DNA of 64,000 nucleotides. Origin: Mesorhizobium sp. CU3 (GTDB taxonomy: Bacteria; Pseudomonadota; Alphaproteobacteria; Rhizobiales; Rhizobiaceae). A program made the position numbers and the translations under genes. A model generated the notes under the pieces. It was not told the DNA's origin. It saw nothing but the letters and a program-made list of their open reading frames with translations, and ran no database searches. Within the stretch, counting starts at the first letter, position 1. The number at the start of each line of letters is the position of its first letter. The DNA lies in the NCBI RefSeq assembly GCF_006442965.1, contig NZ_VFWX01000005.1:186001-250000 (forward strand), in the 5' to 3' direction. This document shows, piece after piece, positions 56,862-64,000 of this stretch.

Positions 56862-59800
56862 TGCGCTGGATGCTGCGGATATTCAGCGTTCTCGCCCTGG
56901 CCGGCTTCTCGGCCGCCGTCTGGTATGCCGGGCCGCTGATCCGCTTTGCCGATACACGCCCGCTCGGGCCGGTATGGCCGAGGGCCACGATCATCGGCGT
57001 GACGGTTGCGGTGCTTGCGCTGGTTTACGGCATTCGCTTCTGGCAGGGACGAAAAGCGCAAAAAGCGCTCGAAAAAGCGATCGTGCGCGGCGACGAGCGA
57101 AACGACGATTCACAAGTGCTCGAAGCGCGCATGGGCGAGGCCGTCGCGACGCTGAAACGCACCAGCGGCAAGCGCAATTTCCTCTACGATATTCCCTGGT
57201 ACATCATCATCGGCCCGCCCGGCGCCGGCAAGACGACGGCGCTGGTCAATTCCGGACTGAAATTCCCGCTTGCCGGCTCCGGCAACGCGCAGCCGGTGGC
57301 CGGCGTCGGCGGCACGCGCTCATGCGACTGGTGGTTCACCGACGAGGCGGTGCTGATCGACACGGCCGGCCGCTACACGACGCAGGAGTCGGACCGCGAG
57401 CGCGACAAGGCAAGCTGGCTTGCATTTCTCGGATTGCTCAAGAAGCACCGCACCAGGCAACCGATCAACGGCGTGATCCTTGCCATCAGCCTGTCGGATC
57501 TCATCGGCTTCGACGACCAGCAACTCGACGCACATGTCACCGAAATCAGAAGCCGCCTGCGCGAATTGCATGAGACGCTGAAAATCCAGTTTCCGGTCTA
57601 TCTGCTTTTCACCAAGGCCGATCTTGTTTCCGGTTTCATGGACTTTTTCGGCGATTTCGACGAAGCGCGCCGGCGCAGGGTGTGGGGCGCGACGTTCCAG
57701 ACCGTAGACCGCATCAGGAACATGGCGGGCGAAGCGCCGGCTGAGTTCGACGGGCTGGCGAAGCGCCTTGCGGAAGAAGTCGCCGACCGCCTGCAGGAAG
57801 AAGCCGACCCGGTGGCGCGCATCGCGCTGTTCGGCTTCCCGGCGCAGTTCGGCGCGCTCAGGAACCGGATAACGCAGTTCATCGGCAGCCTGTTCGATAC
57901 CTCCCGGTCGCAGGTGAATGTCAGCCTGCGTGGGCTCTATTTCTCCTCCGGAACCCAGGAAGGGACGCCGTTCGACCAGGTGTTGGGCGCGATCGGCCGC
58001 AGCTTCGGTGGCGGCTCGCAGGCACATCTTTCGGGCACCGGCAAAAGCTTCTTCCTGCACGATCTCCTGGCCAATGTGATCTTTCCGGAATCGGGCTGGG
58101 TCTCGTTCGATCGGACGGCAGAACGCCGCGCCAGACTGGCGAGATTTGGCGGCCTTGCCGCGATCGCGCTGGCGGCCCTGGCGGCGCTCGGCGTGCTCGG
58201 CCTCAGCTTCTTCGCCAACAAGTCGCTGATCTCTTCCACCAGGCAAGCGATGGCGCAGTATCGCGATAGCGCCGATGCCCTGTTGAAGAGCACCACGGTG
58301 ACCGATGTCGATCTGGAAAACGTCATCGGTCCGCTCGACCAGTTGCGCAATCTGCCGGCCGGCTTCGAAAACGGCGACCGGGGCAAGCCGATCGAGGAGA
58401 CGTTCGGGCTCAGCCAGCGCGAAAGGCTGCTTTCAGCCTCCAAGACCGCCTACCGGCAGGCGCTTGAGCGGACCTTCCGCTCCCGCCTGCTTGTGCAGGC
58501 CGAGCGAACCATCCAGGCCAAGATGGCCGACCCGATCGCGCTCTACGAGCCGCTGAAGATCTATCTGATGCTGGGCGGCAAGGCGCCGAAGGTCGACGAC
58601 GAGCTTATCGTTTCCTGGATGCGGCAGGATTGGGAAGAGAACCGCTATCCCGGCGAGAACAACCGCGAAGGCCGCGCGCAGCTCGAAAAGCATCTGCGCG
58701 CGATGCTCGCGCTCGACGACGCATACGATCCGGTCTTCGCGCTCAACCAGCCGCTGGTCGAGGCCGCACAACGCTCGCTCGGGCGCATGAGCCTCGCCGA
58801 CCGCGCCTCGGCGCTGATCAAGTCGGGGGTGTATGCGGCCAGGCTGGAGAGCTTCTCCGTGGCGGCAAAAGCCGGCCCCGAGGCGCAACTTCTGTTCGAA
58901 CGCATAGATGGCAGCGAACTCGGTGATCTCGCCGTTCCCGGACTTTACACGCGCGCAGGCTTCAACCGCTTCTACCTGCCGCAGCTGTCGCGCATCGCGC
59001 AGATGCTTGTCGACGACCAATGGGTGCTGGGCGGCGGCGGCGAGCAAGGCGGCATCGACCAGGACCTGCCCAAGCTCGGCCCCGAGCTCATCGACCGCTA
59101 CGGCAAGGAATTCGCCGCCGCATGGAACGGCGCGCTCGACCAGGTGAAATTCAAGGCGATGCTGAAGGACAAGCCGCAATATCTGGCACTTTCCGCCCTC
59201 GCCGCGCCGGACTCGCCGCTCGGCCAGCTCTTCACGGCGATCGCCGATCAGACCGCGTTGACGGCGCCGAATAGCGCTGACGACAGCGGTGCGGCGCAAC
59301 CAGACCTCGCCGGCATGGCCAAGGGGCTGGCCCGCATCGGCCTGCAGATCGCCGGCGGCAAGTCGCAAAGCCGCGCCGGGGTAAGCTCGGCCGTCGCGCA
59401 GAATGCCGGTGCAAGCGTCGAGGCGCAGTTCCGCTCGTTCCAATCGCTGGTCAGCGGCACCGGCGGACGGCGCCCGCTCGACGCGTTGACGCAAAACTTC
59501 CGCGACATCTTCCAGAGCCTCAAGCTTGCAGCCGATGTCCCGTCGCAGACCGAACGCGTCAACGCCAACCTGCAGCTGCAGATCTCGACGCTGCGCGCCA
59601 ATGTCTCGCGCCTACCGAAGCCGCTGGCGCGGATGGTCAACGCGGCGGCGGACGAATTGGCAGGCAGTGTCGCCGAGACCTCGATGGCCAACCTCAACCA
59701 GAGCCTCGACCAGACGGTCACACGCGCTTGCGAGGAAGCGATCAACGGCCGCTATCCCTTCGCCAGCGACGCCACGGAAGAGATCTCGATGGCGGATTTT

Positions 59801-60385
59801 GCGAAGCTTTTCGCGCCGGGCGGGTTGATGGACCGCTTCTTCGCGCAGAACCTTGCGCCGCTGGTCGACATGACCGGCCAGGAATGGGCCTGGAAACAGG
59901 ATACCCGCTCCAGCCGCGACCTGGCGAAGTCGACCTTGAAATCATTTCAGTCGGCGGCGGAAATCCGCGGCGCCTTCTTCCCGTCGGGAGGATCGACGCC
60001 GTTGGTGTCGATCACCTTCACCCCCACCTCGCTGAACAGCGAAGCCGACAGCGCGGTGCTCAACGTGGATGGGCAGACGGTGCAGAGCGCGCAGGCCGGC
60101 AACGCGCCGAGCATGGTGACGTGGCCGAGCGGCGCCGCTTCCGGATCGGCGAGCCTCAGTCTGACGCCGGAAATGCCGGGGCGCGAGTCCGCGCTGAAGT
60201 TCGACGGGGCGTGGGCATTGAAGCGACTGCTAGACAAGGCGTCCGTTACTGCCAATGGCGCCAGCGCAGAGGCGCGTTTCGTCATCGGGGGGCGCGATGT
60301 CGGCTACACGATCCAGGTCGGATCTGGCGCCAACCCCCTCTTCCTGCCGGCTTTGTCCGGTTTCAGCTGTCCGAAGGCGTTCTGA
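56861..60385 (+). CDS. TssM-like inner-membrane protein (second copy)
   Basis: This is a 1174-residue IcmF-family protein with the full layout: helices at 3-26 and 43-62, Walker A GPPGAGKTT (118-126), GTRSCDWWF, LIDTAGRY, a third helix near 425-455 and a long periplasmic part ending LPALSGFSCPKAF. All NTPase motifs are intact, so it is not a decayed copy. It is divergent from the TssM at 42293 along most of its length. It follows the second tssL directly. Whether the two TssM/TssL pairs form one mixed complex or two alternatives is unknown. Confidence 0.9.
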   Translation: MRWMLRIFSVLALAGFSAAVWYAGPLIRFADTRPLGPVWPRATIIGVTVAVLALVYGIRFWQGRKAQKALEKAIVRGDERNDDSQVLEARMGEAVATLKRTSGKRNFLYDIPWYIIIGPPGAGKTTALVNSGLKFPLAGSGNAQPVAGVGGTRSCDWWFTDEAVLIDTAGRYTTQESDRERDKASWLAFLGLLKKHRTRQPINGVILAISLSDLIGFDDQQLDAHVTEIRSRLRELHETLKIQFPVYLLFTKADLVSGFMDFFGDFDEARRRRVWGATFQTVDRIRNMAGEAPAEFDGLAKRLAEEVADRLQEEADPVARIALFGFPAQFGALRNRITQFIGSLFDTSRSQVNVSLRGLYFSSGTQEGTPFDQVLGAIGRSFGGGSQAHLSGTGKSFFLHDLLANVIFPESGWVSFDRTAERRARLARFGGLAAIALAALAALGVLGLSFFANKSLISSTRQAMAQYRDSADALLKSTTVTDVDLENVIGPLDQLRNLPAGFENGDRGKPIEETFGLSQRERLLSASKTAYRQALERTFRSRLLVQAERTIQAKMADPIALYEPLKIYLMLGGKAPKVDDELIVSWMRQDWEENRYPGENNREGRAQLEKHLRAMLALDDAYDPVFALNQPLVEAAQRSLGRMSLADRASALIKSGVYAARLESFSVAAKAGPEAQLLFERIDGSELGDLAVPGLYTRAGFNRFYLPQLSRIAQMLVDDQWVLGGGGEQGGIDQDLPKLGPELIDRYGKEFAAAWNGALDQVKFKAMLKDKPQYLALSALAAPDSPLGQLFTAIADQTALTAPNSADDSGAAQPDLAGMAKGLARIGLQIAGGKSQSRAGVSSAVAQNAGASVEAQFRSFQSLVSGTGGRRPLDALTQNFRDIFQSLKLAADVPSQTERVNANLQLQISTLRANVSRLPKPLARMVNAAADELAGSVAETSMANLNQSLDQTVTRACEEAINGRYPFASDATEEISMADFAKLFAPGGLMDRFFAQNLAPLVDMTGQEWAWKQDTRSSRDLAKSTLKSFQSAAEIRGAFFPSGGSTPLVSITFTPTSLNSEADSAVLNVDGQTVQSAQAGNAPSMVTWPSGAASGSASLSLTPEMPGRESALKFDGAWALKRLLDKASVTANGASAEARFVIGGRDVGYTIQVGSGANPLFLPALSGFSCPKAF

Positions 60386-60521
60386 CCATGGCCATGCTCC
60401 AGAACATAGTCGGCTCCAACCTTCATTTCGGTACTCTAATGTATGTGCTTGTGGCAGAGTGGCCCGGGCACGCGGCCCATGGCTGGTCACAGAGGACGCC
60501 TGCTGAGCGCTTGGTGGCAAA

Positions 60522-61301
60522 TTGAGCACTGTCGCCCTTCCCATCGAAAGCTTCGGCGTGAGCCACAAGGGCTGCGTGCGCGACCATAATGAGGACAACT
60601 ACTTGATAGAGCCGCAGACCGGCCTGTGGGTAGTGGCCGACGGCATGGGCGGGCACGAGGCCGGCGAAGTCGCCTCGGCCAGCATCGTCGACCATCTGGC
60701 GACGATCGGCATCGCCAGCTCGGCGCCGGATCTTCGCGCACGCTTCGAGGACCGGCTGAGCCGCGCCAATGCCGAGATCCGCGGTATCTCACGATCGCGC
60801 AACATCACCATCGGCTCCACCTTCGCCGCCCTGCTTGCCATGGACGGGCGGTTCGCCTGCCTGTGGGCCGGCGACAGCCGCATCTATCTCGTGCGCAACG
60901 GCGCGATCTTCCAGGTCTCGAAGGATCACACCGAGGTCCAGGAATTGCTCGACCGCGGTATGATCACCGCGGAGGAAGCGCTGAACTGGCCGCGTCGCAA
61001 CGTCATCACCCATGCTGTCGGCGTCAGCGACGAGCTCGAGATCGATTTCCAGCAGGGCGAGCTGATGCCGGGGGATGTTTTCGTGCTGGGCACCGACGGC
61101 CTGACCGCGCATGTCAGCGATGCCGAGATCGAAGCCGCGGTCCGCTCCGCCTCGCCGCAGGCGGCATGCCGCAGCCTGCTGGAGACCGTGCTGGCGCGCG
61201 GCGGAACCGACAATGTGACCATCGTACTCGTGCAGATCGGCGGCGGGCGCAACGGCGCGCTCCATCCGGATCGGTCCGGAGCGGAGAGCCTGACGAGATG
61301 A
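60522..61301 (+). CDS. pppA: PP2C-type phosphatase of the T6SS control pathway (PppA)
   Basis: This is a 259-residue PP2C Ser/Thr phosphatase. The metal-binding motifs are all visible: RDHNEDNYL, VADGMGGHEAGE, LWAGDSRIYLVRNG, VLGTDGLT and GTDNVTIVLV. PppA dephosphorylates Fha and switches the T6SS off. The start TTG 60522 gives a normal N-terminus; GTG 60558 is a shorter option. The 136 bases before it show no clear promoter. It overlaps the kinase gene by ATGA, the usual kinase-phosphatase pairing. Confidence 0.88.
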   Translation: MSTVALPIESFGVSHKGCVRDHNEDNYLIEPQTGLWVVADGMGGHEAGEVASASIVDHLATIGIASSAPDLRARFEDRLSRANAEIRGISRSRNITIGSTFAALLAMDGRFACLWAGDSRIYLVRNGAIFQVSKDHTEVQELLDRGMITAEEALNWPRRNVITHAVGVSDELEIDFQQGELMPGDVFVLGTDGLTAHVSDAEIEAAVRSASPQAACRSLLETVLARGGTDNVTIVLVQIGGGRNGALHPDRSGAESLTR

Positions 61302-63856
61302 GCGACGACGACAAAACCCGGATTTCGGCTGGCGTCACCTATGCCGGCGTCGGCACGCAGCTCAGCGGCATTTACGAGCTCGACGAAAGGATCGCGTCCG
61401 GCGGCATGGGCGAAGTCTATCGCGGCCACAACATCCAGACCGGCGACCATGTCGCCATCAAGATCGTGCTGCCCGAATTCGCCCGCGACCAGACGATTCT
61501 CTCGCTGTTCCGCAAGGAAGCGTCGATCCTGAACCATCTGTCGCACGATGCGGTGGTGCGCTACCACGTGTTTACCATCGACCCTACCATCGGCCGCCCC
61601 TATCTCGCGATGGAGTTCGTGGACGGCCAATCGCTGTTCGACGTGATGCGTCGCGGGCCGATGGCGGGCGAAGACGTGCGCCGGCTTTGCCATCGCCTGA
61701 CGTCCGGCCTTGCGGCGGTGCACCAAGCCGGCGCGGTTCACCGCGACCTTTCGCCCGACAACATCATCCTGCCGGGCGGGCGGGTGGAGCGCGCCAAGAT
61801 CATCGACTTCGGCATCGCGCGCTCGGCGACGGTGGGCGGCGAAACGCTGATCGGCGGAAAATTCGCCGGCAAATACAATTACGTCTCGCCCGAACAGCTC
61901 GGCCTCTATGGCGGCGAGGTCAGCGAGCAGTCCGATATCTACAGCCTCGGACTGGTGCTTGCCGCCGCATTGCGCGGCAAGCCGCTCGACATGAGCGGCT
62001 CGCAATACGAGGTCATCGAGAAGCGGCGGACGGTGCCCGACCTGTCGGACATCGATCCCGATTTCCAGGAGCTTCTCGACGCGATGCTGCAGCCGGATCC
62101 CCGCGACCGGCCGGCCAGCATGGCCGAGATCGCCAGGGCGACGCGCAGCGAGGATGTCGACGCGACATTGCCGCCGCCGGCTTCGTTTGGCGTACGCGAA
62201 CGCTCGGGCCTGCCGCGCGCCGGCTGGACGGCGCCGCCCGAACGCCCGCCATCGGTGCCTCCAAGCGAACAACGCTTCGTCGAGCATGTGCGCCCGGCGC
62301 ATCTGTCGCAGCCACGCCCCGCGCCTGCGCCGCCACCGGCCAGCACACCCGCGCCGGCCGCGCCGCGAAAATCCTCGCGCATGCCGGCCATCGCCGGCGG
62401 CCTGGTGACGCTGGCCGTTCTGTTGGGCGGCGGCGTTTACTTCAGCGGAGTGCTGGCGCCGACGCCGGCCGAAGAGAAACTCACACCGCTGACGCCGAAG
62501 CCGGTGACCAAACCTGTTGCTGAAGCGCCCAAGCCGGTGGCTGAAGCGCCACAACCGGAGGCGCCGAAGCCCCAGCCGCAGTCGCCGGCCGAGCCTCAGC
62601 CAGAGCCGTCAAAGCCAGATAACTCTGCCTCCGAGACGGCGCAGCCACCCGCCCTGCCGGATACGCAGGCGAAGACCCAAACACCGGCCGACAACCAGAC
62701 GGACGCCGCGGCGGAGCCGAACCCGGAAACCGTCAAGCCCACGGCCAACTCCCAAGCCTCGAAGATCGAGCCCGTCCAGGCTCCACCGGTGAGCCCTACC
62801 ACGACGACACCTCCGCCAAAAGCTACAGAGAGCCCCAGACCGTCGCAGCCAGCCAGCGAGCCTGCCAAGACGCCCGCGTCCAGCCAGGCCGAGGCGGAGA
62901 GCAAGCCGGGGCCGGAAGCAAATCCGTCGGCGACAAAGCCCAGCGCAAACGAGCTCATCGACATGCTGTCCAAGCTGGCCAAGCCGAAGGCCTCCTCGCC
63001 GCCGATTTCGGACAGCCAGACGCCCACGCAGCCGACCAGCCCGGCCGTCGAGCCGGTGTCGCCCGCCCCATCGACCAGCCAGCCACAAACCGCGCCGCCG
63101 AAGCCGACACCGACGGCGCAGCCCTCCCCGCAACCGCAGCCGCCGGTGACCAAGCAGCCGGACAATACGCAGGTCGCGATCAACGTGCCCAAGCCGGAAG
63201 TCCCGCCAGTCAAGCCAACCGACGAGACGGCGCAGCGGGCTTCATGGGTGCGCGACTTCAGCGGCGGCGATTGTTTCTACGCATCGCTGACCTCGGCAGG
63301 CGACGGCGCCGCCGCCATCGAAGGTTTTGCGACCTCCGTGCAGCCCTTCGAGCAGATGCTCAATGATTTCAAGTCGCGGTTCCATCTCGAGCCGGACATC
63401 AGCGTTCGTCTCATCGAGCAGCCGCAATGCGAAGTGACCAACTTCCTGCGCTTCCTCAACCGCAGCGGGGCGGAAAGACCGCAACTCGTGCTCGACCGGA
63501 CATCGGTGCCGGACGGCGCGCCGATCCGCGGCACGCTGACGACGCATGGCGGGCTCGTTTCCAACATCATGCTGATCGACCATAGGGGCATTGCCTTCAA
63601 CCTCGACGACCGCATTGTGGCCCAGGCCGACAAGGCAACCTTCAACATTCCGATCGGCCTGGGCGCTGCCGACAAGGCGCTCGGCAAGGCCGTGCCGCAG
63701 ATCATGCTGGTGATCACCGGACCGCAGGACATCCAGGCCGCCATGTTCTCCAGACCGACGCCGGCATCGGAACTCCTGCCCAAAATCCTCGAGGAGATCG
63801 AAGCCGACGGCTCGCAGTTCTCCGCCACCGCCAAGTATTTCCGGCTTGGCGGATAG
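61298..63856 (+). CDS. ppkA: Membrane Ser/Thr protein kinase of the T6SS control pathway (PpkA)
   Basis: This 852-residue protein has an N-terminal Hanks-type kinase domain (about 25-290): GGMGEVYRG, Lys55 in VAIKIV, HRDLSPDN (Asp150, Asn155), DFG (170-172) and YVSPEQLG. A membrane helix lies at 363-383, then a very long Pro/Ala/Thr/Lys-rich stretch (390-690) and a C-terminal periplasmic domain (NGDCFYASL-like, with three Cys near DCFYAS and QCEVTNFLRF). It should phosphorylate Fha and activate secretion when the periplasmic domain senses a signal. The start overlaps the phosphatase by ATGA. Confidence 0.9.
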   Translation: MSDDDKTRISAGVTYAGVGTQLSGIYELDERIASGGMGEVYRGHNIQTGDHVAIKIVLPEFARDQTILSLFRKEASILNHLSHDAVVRYHVFTIDPTIGRPYLAMEFVDGQSLFDVMRRGPMAGEDVRRLCHRLTSGLAAVHQAGAVHRDLSPDNIILPGGRVERAKIIDFGIARSATVGGETLIGGKFAGKYNYVSPEQLGLYGGEVSEQSDIYSLGLVLAAALRGKPLDMSGSQYEVIEKRRTVPDLSDIDPDFQELLDAMLQPDPRDRPASMAEIARATRSEDVDATLPPPASFGVRERSGLPRAGWTAPPERPPSVPPSEQRFVEHVRPAHLSQPRPAPAPPPASTPAPAAPRKSSRMPAIAGGLVTLAVLLGGGVYFSGVLAPTPAEEKLTPLTPKPVTKPVAEAPKPVAEAPQPEAPKPQPQSPAEPQPEPSKPDNSASETAQPPALPDTQAKTQTPADNQTDAAAEPNPETVKPTANSQASKIEPVQAPPVSPTTTTPPPKATESPRPSQPASEPAKTPASSQAEAESKPGPEANPSATKPSANELIDMLSKLAKPKASSPPISDSQTPTQPTSPAVEPVSPAPSTSQPQTAPPKPTPTAQPSPQPQPPVTKQPDNTQVAINVPKPEVPPVKPTDETAQRASWVRDFSGGDCFYASLTSAGDGAAAIEGFATSVQPFEQMLNDFKSRFHLEPDISVRLIEQPQCEVTNFLRFLNRSGAERPQLVLDRTSVPDGAPIRGTLTTHGGLVSNIMLIDHRGIAFNLDDRIVAQADKATFNIPIGLGAADKALGKAVPQIMLVITGPQDIQAAMFSRPTPASELLPKILEEIEADGSQFSATAKYFRLGG

Positions 63857-63868
63857 ACATGGACGCCG

Positions 63869-64000
63869 ATGGACCTTCGCTTCCCGCATTCATCTTATCG
63901 GCCCTTGTCACGCCCAGAGCGTAGCTGGCTGCGGCTTTTGCCGGCCGCGCTGTTTTGCGCGGCGCTGTTCTCGATCGTTTCGCCCAGCAGCGCGCATGCC
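63869..64000 (+). CDS. Start of an exported protein, cut by the window edge
   Basis: The frame from ATG 63869 stays open for 44 codons to the window end. Residues 15-44 form a typical signal peptide: basic RPERSWLR, a hydrophobic core LLPAALFCAALFSIV and an AHA cleavage site. An earlier ATG at 63859 in another frame stops within 22 codons. It lies 12 bases after ppkA, so a T6SS-linked periplasmic protein is likely; nothing more can be said. Confidence 0.55.
   Translation, partial: MDLRFPHSSYRPLSRPERSWLRLLPAALFCAALFSIVSPSSAHA

Noticed and set aside
60386..60521. Sigma-54 promoter before pppA
   Set aside because: Bases gtggcagagtggcc look partly similar to a -24 element, but no GC doublet lies at the right spacing.

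Overview
The window looks like chromosomal or accessory DNA of a soil or plant-associated alphaproteobacterium, most likely Mesorhizobium or a close relative in the Rhizobiales. The grounds are high GC, tight ATGA/GTGA gene overlaps, several CUT2-type sugar ABC importers, FCD-GntR regulators, an imp-type type VI secretion (T6SS) cluster and a RIME-like intergenic repeat. This placement was read by eye, not by a database search.

The left half (about 1-27.1 kb) is a carbohydrate island that I read as a D-apiose (branched plant cell-wall pentose) catabolic locus. It starts with the tail of a ROK protein. Then come a first importer with a Gfo/Idh oxidoreductase (458-4333), and on the opposite strand an OiaC-like decarboxylase, an ApnO-like oxidoisomerase and a NanR-like regulator (4468-7088). 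A second importer with an ATPase-permease fusion and an ApnO follow (7447-12995). Next is a third importer with a DUF2291 lipoprotein, then ApsD and ApnL (13293-20463) and a second NanR-like regulator (20467-21180). The last operon encodes a RuBisCO-like OiaX, the kinase OiaK, two erythrulose-phosphate isomerases (LerI, DerI) and split DhaK/DhaL kinase subunits (21353-27063). Together these encode apiose -> apionolactone -> apionate -> 3-oxo-isoapionate. From there one branch goes through phosphorylation and RuBisCO-like decarboxylation to L-erythrulose 1-phosphate. A second goes through direct decarboxylation to L-erythrulose and a Dha-type kinase. Both end in erythrose 4-phosphate. Four promoters share a GGTATA-containing box that suits NanR-type regulators; a different box flanks the first regulator.

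The right half (27.1-64 kb) is a T6SS cluster. tssH/clpV diverges from tssA-tssB-tssC-hcp-tssE-tssF-tssG-fha-tssJ-tssK-tssL-tssM-tagF. An effector cassette follows: DUF2169, a ketosynthase-fold protein without the active-site Cys, a PAAR-like DUF4150 protein with an HNH-like nuclease tail, and a candidate immunity protein. Then vgrG and two accessory genes lie on the minus strand. A second fha-tssL-tssM set comes next, followed by a PP2C phosphatase and a membrane Ser/Thr kinase for post-translational control. The window ends inside a gene starting with a signal peptide.

I saw no tRNA, rRNA, CRISPR array or insertion sequence. Two about 101-bp copies of one intergenic repeat lie 30 kb apart.
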